NCBI GenBank assembly: GCA_029449245.1
Contig: JANATF010000022.1
Span: 15,001-79,000, forward strand
Direction of reading: 5' to 3'
Origin: Mortierella alpina
Taxonomy: Eukaryota > Mortierellomycota > Mortierellomycetes > Mortierellales > Mortierellaceae
DNA length: 64,000 bases
Part shown: positions 1-12,231 of the stretch, in pieces
How positions within the stretch are numbered: the stretch's first letter is position 1
Layout of the letters: each line of letters opens with the position of its first letter
Notes under the pieces: generated by a model
The model's input: the letters and a program-made list of their open reading frames with translations, nothing else
What the model was told of the DNA's origin: nothing
Databases searched by the model: none
Program-made: the position numbers and the translations under genes

Positions 1-2060
1 TCTCAAACTCATTCTTTCCAATTCGTCCGGTTGCCAACTCAAATGACACCTTGCAAGGACGAGATGCTGCTTTTGGTTGAAAGCTGAGATGCTTGGTGTA
101 CTCCTTTGGAAGGACAATATGAATGGTTTTTACACTAGGGACTTCCAGAAAGCGAAAGAGTACTCCGTATTGCGAAGATGTCGATAATAGTTTGCTTGTT
201 TGAAATTGTCGGAGATCAAGTTGAAGGACGGATACCCTTGTTGATTTTTTGAGTGCAACCTCCAACTGTTCAAGATCGCTCGTAGTGCAGGCCCAGTCGA
301 AGACGATATTGAGCTCGTAGACAGACCTCGCCTTTCCCAGCGCTGAAAAGAATTGTTCTGCCAACACTCTTGACCGGAGTGTCACTTCTATTCGACCAAG
401 GCTCTTGTCAAACGATCCTCCCACGGCATCCAACGTACGCTGAAAGTCCTTGGACGTGCCCTCAAGATAGTTCTCACGGTAGTGGTCAATGCAGACCCAT
501 TTGACATGACCCTCGTCTGTAACTGTCCTATACAGATTTCCCAGCACTTTGTCTCCATCCTTGGTCTTCAGGAAGGTGTCCAGCTTGCGGAGATCAGCGC
601 CTGCCAGGGCTTCCTTGTTTTCCATCTGCTTGGCGAACTCGTCAACAGCCTCGCCTTCGTTGACAGAGACCTTGTCCAACCAGTCGATGACAGGATCCAT
701 CATTGGCTCGATGTCCTTCAGTAGTTTTAGATAACTAGTGGCTTGCTCGATGACATCCGGGCGGACCAGGTGAGAGATAGCAGGCACAGCCACCCCTGCA
801 ACAGAAATACCAAACTTGAGCATCTTCAGAACCGTGAAGACATGGGAACCATATAGCTGAAAGAACTCTGTGGGTCGAGCGATTTCATATCCTTCATGCT
901 TAGCGATATGGATCTCCGTCTTGCTGTCAATTGACTTTGTGTGTTCCCCACACTCGCACAAGAAGTAGAGCCGGAACTTGTTAGAGAAAGGATCCATGGC
1001 ATTCCATCTTGAAGGATCGTTCTGCGGAAGTACAACAAACAGACGAGGAATCGGGTACTCGTGCAGTTCGTAGGTCTGAGTTAGGACCGCCTGGACACGA
1101 GACTGAAGCACAGCCAACTGGCCGAGGGCTTGGATCTGTAGCTGTTTCATCTCGTCTTGGTTGTCGAGGATTAGCTTTTGCAGCTCTTCCACCTTATTCT
1201 GCTTGGCTTCCATCTCTTTTTGGTTGTCAAGAACTTGCTTCTGTAGCTGGTTCGCTTCTTCTTGCTTGGCATTCACCTCTTTCCGCATGGCAGACATTTC
1301 TTCCAGCAACTCCGTATTCTTGGCAGCTATCATTTGGAAAGGCCCACTCAGTTCCTGCCTGAGATCTGCTCGACTGAGCCCTCCGTTGCCGTCCTTGATA
1401 GCCTTGGTGAACGCTTGGTAGATGTCCGACGAGGCTCGAACTTCTTCTTGGACTTCAGGGGCCAAGAGGGAGATGAATCGCTGCTCGATCTCAGACTCCC
1501 GTGCCTTTCGTGACGCACGAGTCACAACTTGCTGAAAAAGTGTGACTTTGGGAGAGGCATCGACATCATACAATGGACTTGATGACGTGTTGGTACTGGC
1601 GATGGCCATCTCTGGAGTGCGTGGAGCAATATGAAGAGCAGTAACGACATTGTCCTCAATCGCAGCATCGGCTAGAGCACCCATGAGATGAGTTTGAAGA
1701 TCGGTGGAATGAAGCTTCGAAGGCGCAACGCTGACAGTTTCGACAGAGGTGGACAAGGCAACATCTAGGACTGAATGAGGACAACTATTGGTACTGAAGG
1801 TTAAGGATAGATCACAAGTAGTAAGATGCTGACCCGTCAAGACTGCTCATTTTAACATTTTTACTGTGTCTGCAGTACCTTTGTTGACTGGAACGCCTAT
1901 GGAACTTGATCGCTGAGCTGCCATTGCGAATGCGGTGAACTCCAGGGAAGACTTGCTCGATATTTTCCCAGGAAATCATGTTCTGGCCCTCGACGTGGTT
2001 GAGCGTGATTTCCACAGTATCCAGAGTCTCAATCAGGCGAAACGATTGAGACTGATCCAT
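1..2060 (-). CDS. Edge-truncated orphan: coiled-coil protein with FLCECGEH-type central domain
   Basis: Two-exon model: ATG at 2060, exon 1 2060-1879, intron 1878-1794 (donor GTACTG, acceptor TTCAG; phases match), exon 2 1793 to the window edge, open throughout. Exon 1 begins MDQSQSFRLIETLDTVEI. A strongly charged region rich in Q, E and K (about 1,140-1,400) is probably coiled coil. It is followed by a conserved-looking block with motifs PIPRLFVVLP and LYFLCECGEHT, then IHIAKHEGYEI. The last part (about 1-430) looks like a leucine-containing repeat or beta-rich region. I do not recognise a named domain. A decayed relative of exon 1 lies at 30,345-30,490, so this is a multicopy family. It could be a regulator built like the neighbouring NACHT gene, but that is guesswork. 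The C-terminus is outside the window. Confidence 0.7.
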
Positions 2061-2199
2061 AGCTGCGTCGGATGTCGTAAGATAGTGAGAAAAAATGGAG
2101 TTTCGTAGGAGAGAATGAGGAAAGTTGGGTGAAGGGTGAAGAAACAGAAAGGAAGGAAGTGGGGATTTAAGAAAGCAAATATATGGAAGGGGAAGGGGC

Positions 2200-2320
2200 C
2201 ATTTGTGCACCCTCGGGAAAAAGGCGAGTGACAAGGAATATCTTTGTGCACTGACCGCCAAACTTTCTTTTTTTTTCTTCCCGCACAATGCAAATTTCCC
2301 GTGCATACCGAGCGTTTGGC
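2200..2320. promoter_or_regulatory. Upstream block shared with 9,820-9,930
   Basis: About 110 bases upstream of the gene at 2060 resemble 9,820-9,930. Shared words include CATTTGTGC, ATCTTTGTGCACTGACCGC, CCCGCACAATGCAAA and TTCCCGTGCATA, separated by T-rich stretches. Here the block lies in the 5' flank of a minus-strand gene, so it may be a duplicated promoter piece; function is inferred only from position. Confidence 0.4.
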
Positions 2321-2390
2321 ACTATTCCTTCAAAAGAAAGGCATCTAAGCCAGACTGAAAATAGAAAGAAATGAGAGTGAGGAATCTGCC

Positions 2391-2419
2391 TTGTACAGCC
2401 AAGCGTTCATAGCGACGTT

Positions 2420-2455
<36 letters not shown>

Positions 2456-2499
2456 ACTGAAGCAGAATTCAGTAAGCCTTGGATTGTTCACCCACCAAT

Positions 2500-2554
<55 letters not shown>

Positions 2555-3013
2555 ATGAAATGTTGTTGCAATAGTAATTGAACTTAGTACGAGAGGAACC
2601 GTTCATTCGGATAATTGGTATTTGGGCCTGCTTGAGCAAGCAATGGCCCGAAGCTATCATCCGTTGGATTATGGCTGAACGCCTCTAAGTCAGAATCCGT
2701 GCTAGAACGCGACGATTACCGCCTTTTCCGATTTTTAGTTGAATACGAATAGACCTCCGGGTCCTGAATCATATTACGTGGGGTGGTCTTGTGGAGCGGA
2801 AAGGCTTCATGAGGCTCCTGCTAATGTTAATTTCAAATATTGGAAGAGATAAATCCATTGCAGACGACTTTTAAGCAACGGTGTATTGTAAGCAGTAGAG
2901 ACGCTCTGTTGCGTCGATCTGCTGAGATTAAGCACTGTGTTGCACAGATTTGTTCGAAAGAACAGCATCTCTTTTTTCTTTTCTGTGATAAGGAATGTTA
3001 AGGGGTCGAACAT
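2391..3013 (+). repeat. 28S rRNA 3'-end-derived dispersed repeat, copy A
   Basis: Starts at the 28S segment CAGCCAAGCGTTCATAGCG and runs through the sarcin/ricin loop (AGTACGAGAGGAACCG) and GGATTATGGCTGAACGCC to the mature 3' end (CTGCTGAGATTAAGCAC, about 2,955). It continues some 50 bases past the gene end through a GTTC-GAAA-GAAC hairpin and a T-rich stretch to TTAAGGGGT. Upstream 28S sequence is absent, so it cannot be a working rRNA gene. Other copies start and stop at similar points. Confidence 0.85.
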
Positions 3014-3089
3014 TTGTGATGTGTTGTTGGACTTGCATCAAACTCAGAATGCACCCACGAGCTCTGGCAAATGCTTTCACGCGACCAAA

Positions 3090-3262
3090 TTACTATAAAT
3101 ACATATATCGCAGACCACTTTTAAGCAACGGTGTATTGTAAGCAGTAGAGACGCTTTGTTGCGTCGATCTGCTGAGATTAAGCACTTTGTTGTAAAGATT
3201 TGTTCGAAAGAACATCTCTCTCTCTTTTTTTTTTTCTTTCTGGTATGGACTGTTAAGGGGTG
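3090..3262 (+). repeat. 28S-derived repeat, 5'-truncated tail copy A'
   Basis: Repeats only the last part of copy A (from about GACCACTTTTAAGCAACGG through CTGCTGAGATTAAGC, the GAAA hairpin, T-rich stretch and TTAAGGGGT). It sits in tandem about 80 bases after copy A. It shows the same 3' boundary as the other copies but a different 5' boundary. Confidence 0.8.
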
Positions 3263-3506
3263 CCACACGATGGAACGGTCATTGGACTTTGCCTGAAAAG
3301 GTGATCACCCGTAAAGACGATGCGCTTCACGTACCACCCAAGCAAGGATGTGCGTTATGGTTAAGGGGCTCGAAGCTGTTATCAGTGCTGGAGGCATAAG
3401 TTCTTGGTGTAACGGATCTGTACTATTGCACTGAGAATGAAACATGAGACTTCTGAAACATTTCTTCGAGTGTCACATGCAAGGAAACTGAATTTTCGAT
3501 GGTACC

Positions 3507-6500
3507 TTATGCATATATCCCTGCTTCACGTTGAACAGCTTCAAAGGCTAATGTTATAAGTGTTGCCTTGTCCATCACCATAGGTTCTGTACGAACTAAT
3601 CCTTGCTCTGTGTAATAGCAAAGTCTGTTGTCTTGTACTTGTAGAGACATGACATGCCGGCAGCTATAACGAAATAGGTGGGACTTGTAGGCAAGTTCTA
3701 TTTCATTCTCAGACAAGACCGCAAGTGCCATGCATAGTGGATGCCAATGGATGCTAAAAATCTGCGCAACACAACTCCTGACAGATGCATTTTCATCCTT
3801 GAATGCGCCAATGAGGGACTGGATGGCGGCTTCTGACAACGTGGACTGCTTGCCTAATGCCGATGCTGCCGAGGACCTGACAGATGCATTTTCATCCTTG
3901 AGTGCGGCAATGAGGGGCTGGATGGCGGCTTCTAACAACGTGGACTGCTTGCCTAATGCCTCTGCTGCCCAGGACCTGACAGATGCATTTTCATCCTTGA
4001 GTGCGCCAATGATGGACTGGATGGCGGCTTCTGATAACGTGGACTGGTTGCCTAATGCCCATGCTGCAAACTTCCTGACATCTGCATTTTTATCCTTGAG
4101 TGCTGCAATGAGGGACTGGATGGCGGCTTTTGATAACGTGGACTGGTTGCCTAATGCCGATGCTGCAAACTTCCTGACATCTGCATTTTCATCCTTGAGT
4201 GCGGCAATGAGGGACTGGATGGCGGCTTCTGATAACGTGGACTGCTTGCCTAATGCCTCTGCTGCCAATATCCTGACATTTGCATTTTCATCCTTGAGTG
4301 CGCCAATGAGGGACTGGATGGCGGCTTCTGATAACGTGGACTGGTTGCCTAATGCCCATGCTGCCGAGGACCTGACATCTGCATTTTCATCCTTGAGTGC
4401 GGCAATGAGGGGCTGGATGGCGGCTTCTGACAACGTGGACTGGTTGCCTAATGCCGATGCTGCCGAGGACCTGACATCTGCATTTTCATCCTTGAGTGCG
4501 GCAATGAGGGGCTGGATGGCGGCTTCTGACAACGTGGACTGCTTGCCTAATGCCGATGCTGCCGAGGACCTGACAGATGCATTTTCATCCTTGAGTGCGC
4601 CAATGAGGGGCTGGATGGCGGCTTCTGACAACGTGGACTGCTTGCCTAATGCCGATGCTGCCGAGGACCTGACAGATGCATTTTCATCCTTGAATGCGGC
4701 AATGAGGGGCTGGATGACGGCTTCTGACAACGTGGACTGCTTGCCTAATGCCGATGCTGCCGAGGACCTGACAGATGCATTTTCATCCTTGAATGCGGCA
4801 ATGAGGGGCTGGATGGCGGCTTCTGACAACGTGGACTGCTTGCCTAATGCCGATGCTGCCGAGGACCTGACAGATGCATTTTCATCCTTGAGTGCGGCAA
4901 TGATGGACTGGATGGCGGCTTCTGATAACGTGGACTGGTTGCCTAATGCCCATGCTGCAAACTTCCTGACATCTGCATTTTTATCCTTGAGTGCTGCAAT
5001 GAGGGACTGGATGGCGGCTTCTGATAACGTGGACTGGTTGCCTAATGCCGATGCTGCCGAGGACCTGACATCTGCATTTTCATGGTTGAGTGCGGCAATG
5101 AGGGGCTGGATGGCGGCTTCTGACAACGTGGACTGCTTGCCTAATGCCGATGCTGCCGAGGACCTGACAGATGCATTTTCATCCTTGAGTGCGCCAATGA
5201 GGGGCTGGATGGCGGCTTCTGACAACGTGGACTGCTTGCCTAATGCCGATGCTGCCGAGGACCTGACAGATGCATTTTCATCCTTGAGTGCGGCAATGAG
5301 GGGCTGGATGGCGGCTTCTGATAACGTGGACTGCTTGCCTAATGCCGATGCTGCTATCCTCCTGACATCTGAATTTTCATCCTTGAGTGCGGCAATGAGG
5401 GACTGGATGGCCGCTTCTGATAACGTGGAACGAGACCCCAAAGTGTTCACAAGTATTACATTCCATGAACTCTCCAAGCCGAAACTCTTGATTAGAAGGG
5501 TTTCAGAGAATGAGCTCTGGCTACCGAGCATGCTTCTGTCGTAATTGCCGTTACAGGTTTGAATCTCAAAGTACAGCCACTTCATCAGCTCCGTGTCTAA
5601 TCTCGTCACATCCGTGGTATCCAATCGAGCTCGCGCCTCATTCAGACAAGAAGCCAGTAGTTGCTGATGTCGGCCTCCGATCAAATCGCGTGGTGTTCCT
5701 TGTAAAAGATCGAAAAAGTCCTTTAACGCCTCTCCTTCCAGCAGTCCTGCTACCATCCACCACATAATCTCGTATCGAGGGTTGTATTTATGCTCCTGCA
5801 CAAATGCTTTTGCTTGCTCCACGGTCATCATCCCAGCCGGAAGTGAATGTTTCCTATCGTTGGTCGACTTTGTTGACGCAACATATTCTTGCATCCCAGT
5901 TGAAGTTGGTAGTTGTAGATGATGGGCTACCCATGTTGCTGCAAAATATTCTTGGAATGTCAGATGAAGAAAGTACCAGGCTTGCTGAGAGTTGCTTTTG
6001 TTGGGATCTAGATCCGCATCAGCTGAGTGCAAGAAAGACGTTCCCTTCATCATTTCAAGCAGCCGAGTTGGTAACTGACGATTGTTGACAGCTGCGCGAT
6101 ACTTTTCGAGATCTCGAAACGCATTGAGCAGGGCCTCCCCATCAAATTCGATTTGATGATTGTTCAATAGCCCCTTGAACGCAAGATATCCAAGATGTTG
6201 CATCTCCGTCGCCATCAACTCGTCGATTTCTTGAGAATCCAGTTGACTGAGATCGTAATGTGTCAGTGTCTCTCCCCCTACTGACTTTCTTAGCCGCACT
6301 GCATCCTTGCACCATAATTTTCGCACCATGAGTTGATACAGTCCTGTCATGGTAATTGCCGGTCCATCAGTTGGAAGAGAATCCCAGCTGAAGCAAATGA
6401 CGTCGAGTTGCACAGGGATGTTGACAAGTCCTTGCATCAATGGCGTTCGTTGAATGAAATCCCGAACTGTCTTGACGGCCTCAGACTCCAGTACCTTTGT

Positions 6501-9240
6501 CAGGAAGTCGGAAACATTCTGCTGGCTAAACCCAATGGTCTCGAGTTCAAGATCAATTGTCGGCAGTAAGGACCTATCTACACCCGATGGTCTTGAAGTA
6601 ATGACGACGTGTTGTTGTGCGAGAAGGGTCTTCAGGAATGTTTTCAGGGCAAGACCGTCTTCACATCGTGTGTCTTTTGTAATCTCGTCCAGACCGTCCA
6701 AGATGAAAAGCACTCTGCCTTGCTGAGCAAACACCGCAAGTTCGTGGGCCAGCGCACCATCTTCTTGATCAAGGCCTTGAGTGAAAAGCTTCTCCCGGAA
6801 AAGTCCTTCCAGAGTACGAGACTTGAATGCCCTGATTTGGCGTAGTGGAAGCCACAGTACGGCGTCGAAACGATCCCTCCACAATCCGGTCTGATGTGCA
6901 TGCACAAGTTTCTTGCACAGTGTTGTCTTGCCGACTCCTGCTCGTCCTTGAACCAGGACTCTTTTAGGGACGTCTTCCTTTCCATCGCGTAGCTTGCGCT
7001 TGTCGAAAAGTTGCTCCAAGGGGATGGGCGTCTGCATATTGACTCGTTCTACCGCTTCGGAACTCGGGATTCGGTGAAAGACAGCCGCCTGCTCCTTGAG
7101 ATCTTGCTTATCCTTTTCCCTCTGTGCTGGAGCCTCGACAATAGCTAGATTGACAAAGCATGACTCCAAGTCCAGTACATCTCCTGAAACTCGTAATATG
7201 ACGAGGTCCTGTTGGTAGTAGTTCTTGAGAGCGGAATGGACGTCTTTGAGACTTGGCTGAGGGACCACAACAGCCTGTAAGATGGTGTCAAGTGTGGCAG
7301 GCATCTTATCAACAGTCGCATTCCGACGGTCTTTGTCTTGAACGGCCTTGAGCAAAATCCCCTTAGGAGCTGCAAGCCAGGCGGGGTCCCATACTGGTCG
7401 CAGACCGTCTTGATGCGTCTGCGAGTTGGATGCGTCGTTCTTTGTACAGCCTGATGAGCCTTCCAGCTTCTCTACACGCCGAAGTGAGCTCTGCACCATT
7501 TCAGGCACCAACGGAATTGACGTCTCCCCTACGGCAGTAAGCAACCTTTTGGCACCTTCCTTCACGGCGGCATCCATTTGCACCACTGCAATCTGTTCGA
7601 ACCGCAAAACCACTCCGAGTTGAAAGCAGATATCAGACCGGAACTTGCTGCGAAGCACAAAGTCCTCAAGCTGCCACCAGCTACATTGAGCGATAAGATA
7701 GTCAACGTAAATCAACCCCTGGTACCATCGATCTTGTATGGCGATGTCGAATAGCTCCTTGAAATTTTGGTATGCCGATTCCGCACTGGCCAGATCGAAC
7801 TTGGTTGCCAAATTGGATAGATTTCCAGCTAGGGTGAATGCCAGTTTGCCACGGCGGAATGCGCTCATCGGGAGCGACTCGTCATTGCCAATGATGGCAA
7901 GGGCCTGCTTAGCATACAGTGCTTGGAAGCATACCATCACGTTTCGATGTGTTGTTAAAGCCGTCAAGCGAGTCCTGAGGTCATTGTAAACGGCCTCGCG
8001 GTCGAGTCCAGACACTTGTCTGCGCACCATGGCATCGAGGAGCGCATTGAGAGCCGACAGCAAAGGTACCAGCTGGAGATTGTTGTTGACAGTACGGATG
8101 GCTTGCAAAAGATGTTGGAGTGACGTGAGGATCTCCACAAAGGCTCCCTGCATTGAGCTCAAATCCATAACGCCAGGAATAGTGTCCAAAATGACCGCCA
8201 AGCCTTGAAGCGCGACACCAGAGAGGAGAGGCGTCTCTCTCAGGACGCAGAGGATCTTTGTGATGATGTGCAGGAATATATCGCGATCTGGGAAGGCTGC
8301 CAGGACCACCAGCTCCTGCACAGTGTCAAACGTCTTGGGTCCTTGCCCGAATCCCTCGATAATGTTGTACATCTTGCTTTTGATAGTCTCACGCTCTCCG
8401 TCGTCAGCAGTCTTGTAGGCGGCCATCAGGGAGCGAACATCCGTCTCTGAACCAACCTCACTGACCACGGTGCCGGACGCCACAGTCAAGGAGGTGAGCG
8501 TTGTAGCCTGGCTGGTGGGGGTGGATGTAGTCGTGCAAGGTGATATCGGCATGAGGGCGGACTGCGAATCCGAAATGGCGAGAGAAGCAACAGTGGACTG
8601 GGCGGATAGTGAGGGTCGAGGGAAGAAGGATTGCTGTTGAAGTGGGGTGGGATCTGGACGTTTCCCAAGTTGTCTGACTTTTTCCTTCACGTTGTGAAAG
8701 CGCGCACGTAGCCCAACTGACACGACTCGCTCAGAAGCGCCGCTTTCCATGGATACCTGATAGAAAGGTAGAATCACCAGGCGATCCTCAGCTTCGCTGG
8801 GGCAGAACTTGGCTGCCTTCTCATACTTTGCCTTGGCCTTGCCAAAGTCGCCTCGGTCTCGATATCCATCGCCTTCCTCGAGGTAGTCGAAACCTTGCTG
8901 CACTGTAGTGTCACAACCACAGTTAGTTGGCGATACTTGGCAACCAGAAGGATTTGTGTCCCACCAAAGCTGCACTACTTACGCTGAAGGTTAATGACGT
9001 TGGACGCACTGCCAGAGCCAGGCGGGTTGGACACGTTGGGGGTCGTACTTGATGCTATTGAATAGCATAGTGGAGAGATCCTTAGCACATTACTTTAGAC
9101 CGTCAGGAACAGAGACATATCATGTAGTAGCACTTATAAACACTGCTTACAATGCATAGTGAACTCGTAAAAACCTTTTCCGAAGGGATGGCTTGGGTTC
9201 AGTCGTCTGCGATGCTGGCTAACAGGAGCTGCTAGATTAC
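3507..9240 (-). CDS. NACHT-domain STAND protein with C-terminal HEAT repeats
   Basis: Main exon 8902-3507. The earlier exons I can phase are 9054-8983 and one ending at 9151 (about 9240-9151, containing HPFGKGFYEF). Introns are 9150-9055 (GTAAGC...AATAG) and 8982-8903 (GTAAGT...ACAG). The true start codon is not resolved; the GTG at 8975 lies inside the intron. Domain order: short TPR-like helix pair (about 8,890-8,780); a long Arm-like alpha-solenoid (about 8,460-7,500); NACHT with Walker A GRAGVGKTT (6,947-6,921) and Walker B LFILDGLDE (about 6,710-6,685); a winged-helix/helical part; then 17 HEAT-like repeats of 33 residues. STAND proteins of this type act as cytoplasmic signal-sensing NTPases; in fungi they are linked to non-self recognition. 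Ligand and partner are unknown. The repeats are nearly identical, implying recent expansion or homogenisation. At over 1,800 residues it is large for the class. Confidence 0.88.
3740..5440 (-). repeat. 17 x 99-bp tandem repeats encoding HEAT units
   Basis: Period is exactly 99 bases (33 codons), for example AGGACCTGAC at 3,872 and 3,971. Consensus protein unit begins STLSEAAIQPLIAALKDEN and ends near AASALGKQ. Variation concentrates at a few codons: S/P after IQ, A/G and L/F in the first helix, SVR/DVR/NVR, SS/KF/SW, S/W/E before ALG, and K/N before Q. The reading frame is kept across the array. Confidence 0.92.
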
Positions 9241-10050
9241 AAAGACAATCCTATGTAAATGGCTTTGCCCACACCAGTGTATCTATCTAAGTCAAGGGAT
9301 CCTCTCAGGCTACTTACCAAGAAAGCGAAAAGCGAAAACGAGGGTTGATAGAGCTAATGGGGTGTATGGGGTGAAGGAACTGGAGAAGGAGCGAGAGAGA
9401 GAGAGTTGATAGAGCGAATGAGGTGAAGGCACTGGAAAAGGAGCAGAATGATATTTTTCAAAAAGGTACGCCAAGCCTCTGCAATTTGTGTGCAGTGCGC
9501 AAGCCTTATGCAAACCTTGATCTTTTCCGCTACAGAATAGCCCCTGAATCGTTCCGCGGTGATCGCAAACAGTCTCCCCTTAGCGGGATGTAACCAGAGT
9601 TCCTTTGCCTCTTGTCTCAGCAAACAAACACCCTCTTTCTGACAATTCGATTCAAAATATGCACCCTGGCTTCTCTGGCCGTGATGAGAAGGATAGGCAG
9701 ATTATGAGGGATCATGAGGATAGTGCTGGTCCTCTGAATACTGGAGAGAGAAAGGGGAAACAGTTCGTGGGAGTGGGGCCCAGGGAAGCAAAAGATGGAA
9801 GGTACACCTGTATAACTTCTGCCATTTGTGCGCACTCGGGAGAACATCTTTGTGCACTGACCGCTATATTTTTTTCTTTCCCGCACAATGCAAAATTCCC
9901 GTGCATATCGTATTCGCCCAATGTTGGGCATTTTCCTTCAATGAATGGACCATAGCAACAAACACAATCAGTATATTTGAATCGCCATAGACCAGAGTCG
10001 GCCGGCAGATCCCTCAGGTCAGGCAAGTGAGAAGAAGCTTCATGACCCCA
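9241..10050. other. Intergenic region without a supported gene
   Basis: Contains a purine-rich tract (about 9,320-9,450) that is the likely 5' leader or promoter of the NACHT gene and includes a GTAAGT donor at about 9,318. It also holds the block 9,820-9,930 shared with 2,200-2,320. Overlapping frames exist on both strands but none has a family signature. Confidence 0.5.
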
Positions 10051-10054
10051 ACCA

Positions 10055-10355
10055 TCACAGCGTCCGTTTATTTCCATGAAGCTCATCTAGACGTTGTTGT
10101 AGCTCCTTGATCGTCGCTTTATGTTCAACAGTCTTTTGAAGCCGCCTATTGTGCGCCATGACGTTCGATAACGCTGCTTCCATATGAGTCCTGAAGTACA
10201 GGTTGAACCCAGGAGTACCAACACGCTGTCGGCTTGAGTTTCGTCGAGGATAAAGACGTGGTGTCCGCGCACGATGCGCAGGCGAGGGACGAAGAGGGGC
10301 AGTCGGCTGTTGCGGTGCAGTGGATCCACTTGTGGCTGATTGTAGCAGGGGTCAG
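10055..10355 (-). pseudogene. Coiled-coil C-terminal fragment related to the gene at 63.6-63.9 kb
   Basis: The frame ending at the TGA at 10,055 reads a segment with PGFNLYFRTHMEAALSN, then KATIKELQQRLDELHGNKRT. It aligns position by position with the C-terminal coiled coil of the 63,578-63,853 gene (PGFSLYMRFHLEKAL, KATIKRLQQRVDELEGNKRT). A plausible acceptor lies near 10,336. The N-terminal CxCG part of the paralogue is not found upstream, so this is a fragment or has a distant first exon. Confidence 0.55.
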
Positions 10356-10782
10356 GTCAAGTAGGTGGAAAAGGAATGTATTTACAGGTATCGTACTACT
10401 CTACTCTATATAGTCGTTGTGACTGGACACTACTGTTACACTGATGAAGCACTGCTTGAAGGCATGGTTGGCGGTCCAGGTTCATACAGAGTGCAACCCT
10501 CGTGGTGGTATTCAATGGCCGAGGGCGGGAATATGGCCTGCCCAACAGGCACAGGTGAAATCCATACTGGGCCTGACTGTTAACGAGTAGTGGTTACGAG
10601 CGGATGCGCTAGGATGATGTGAACAAAGTTGACAAACATCATAACTGGATTTGAGAGCACCTTCTAAACGGTGAACACTGGGGAAAGCGTCGCATGCTTG
10701 AAACAATAATGATTTAACATTGAGGAGTAATGGCGAAGCTCATGCCGTAGCTGTGTTCGGGGAAGTTCTTGGAGGTGTGTGC

Positions 10783-11345
10783 GGGATATATTGAGCGGGA
10801 CGGCAAACACGAAAAAGGGGGAGGCATCCCACATACCGCGCGGAATTTTCCTCGCAAATGGTGTCATTCTTGTACTGCCCCTATGCAGCATTTTTTTTCG
10901 AGCATCCCATACAGGTGAAAGATGGTACCCGCTGTGGTTTAGGACCAATGTTCAGAGTGCAGAGTTTTCCTTACGTCTTGCCCACCGTTCACCAATCTAC
11001 TATGAGTGTCAAGTTAAGGTCTCGTCGCCTATCGAAACGAGTATTGTACTTCTCTTCAATGACCTTAGAGCGACTGGAGCTGCTGCAGAGCGAGAGGTCC
11101 AGAGGTTGAGATGATGGAGGACACGCGGATTGACGACCAAAATAAAAACCGCTGCACGACTACGTGACTGTTGTTTACGGATGTCGGCATGTCGGCATCC
11201 CAGCTGCTGCATGCATTGCACATGGCGCCTGAGTTCAGTCCCGAGGAGCATGCCCTCTAGTCCAAGACCTGGTGCGTCTCGTGTTGAAATCGGGTGTGCC
11301 AAGTTGTTAATGTTCATTCGCAATGCATCGGAGATTCTGCTGGCA
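10783..11345. repeat. Dispersed repeat R, copy 1 (about 0.55 kb)
   Basis: Aligns with 16,035-16,540 over most of its length. Shared words: CGGCAAACA.GAAAA, CCCACATACC, GCATTTTTTTC, GCAGAGCGAGAG, GTTTACGGATGTCGGCATG and CCCGAGGAGC.TGCCCTC. It contains a short A-run (about 11,141) that is a longer A-run in copy 2. No convincing coding frame is shared. The ends near AGCGGGA and ATTCTGCT are inferred from where similarity stops. Confidence 0.7.
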
Positions 11346-11615
11346 TGCACATAGTCACAGTGCTCATGTTCACCTTTTTTTCTAGCCCCTCTCACCATAA
11401 TTCCCGCAGAGCTCTCATGAAGCATTTTTTTCCCGCTCTTTTATCGTAAACAAAACCAACGGCCTGCGCCTCGATCCCGGACTCAACTCAATGGCGCTAT
11501 GCTAGTTGGTCTGGGCTCTCGTTCTGAGCAATAAACTTTGACTTTTTTAATCTTTTCGCTCGGAGGTTTTAGCAGTGTGGCTGTGCGTGGAATGAAATTT
11601 AGATGGAAGTGGCCG

Positions 11616-11646
11616 ACTTGGGCAGCCAAGCGTTCATAGCGACGTT

Positions 11647-11682
<36 letters not shown>

Positions 11683-11726
11683 ACTGAAGCAGAATTCAGT
11701 AAGCGTTGGATTGTTCACCCACTAAT

Positions 11727-11781
<55 letters not shown>

Positions 11782-12231
11782 ATGAAATGTTGTTGCAATA
11801 GTAATTGAACTTAGTACGAGAGGAACCGTTCATTCGGATAATTGGTATTTGGGCCTGCTTGAGCAAGCAATGGCCCGAAGCTATCATCCGTTGGATTATG
11901 GCTGAACGCCTCTAAGTCAGAATCCGTGCTAGAACGCGACGATTACCGCCTTTTCCGATTTTTAGTTGAATACGAATAGACCTCCGGGTCCTGAATCATA
12001 TTACGTGGGGTGGTCTTGTGGAGCGGAAAGGCTTCATGAGGCTCCTGCTAATGTTAATTTCAAATATTGGAAGAGATAAATCCATTGCAGACGACTTTTA
12101 AGCAACGGTGTATTGTAAGCAGTAGAGACGCTCTGTTGCGTTGATCTGCTGAGATTAAGCATTCTGTTGTACAGATTTCTTCGAAAGAGAACGCATCTCT
12201 TTTTATCGCTTGTGGTGACGTTTTTAAGGGG
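11616..12231 (+). repeat. 28S-derived repeat, copy B
   Basis: Almost identical to copy A from GCAGCCAAGCGTTCATAGCG to the mature 28S 3' end. It then has a diverged hairpin (TTCTTCGAAAGAGAA), T-rich stretch and TTTTTAAGGGG. High identity to copy A indicates recent common origin or gene conversion. Confidence 0.85.

Noticed and set aside
2391-3013. A functional rRNA gene
   Set aside because: Only the last part of 28S is present, with no 18S, 5.8S or upstream 28S, and copies carry mutations in conserved loops.
3730-5544. 604-residue open frame antisense to the HEAT repeats
   Set aside because: It exists only because the 99-bp unit has no stop on the other strand; the translation is one repeated phrase with no family character, while the minus strand is a NACHT/HEAT protein.
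9310-9623. Minus-strand ORFs just 5' of the NACHT gene as separate proteins
   Set aside because: They are CT-rich and end at a GTAAGT donor, so they more likely belong to the leader of the NACHT transcript.
9605-9955. Overlapping plus and minus frames of 104-124 residues
   Set aside because: They overlap each other and a block shared with a promoter region at 2.2 kb; no homologous protein signal.
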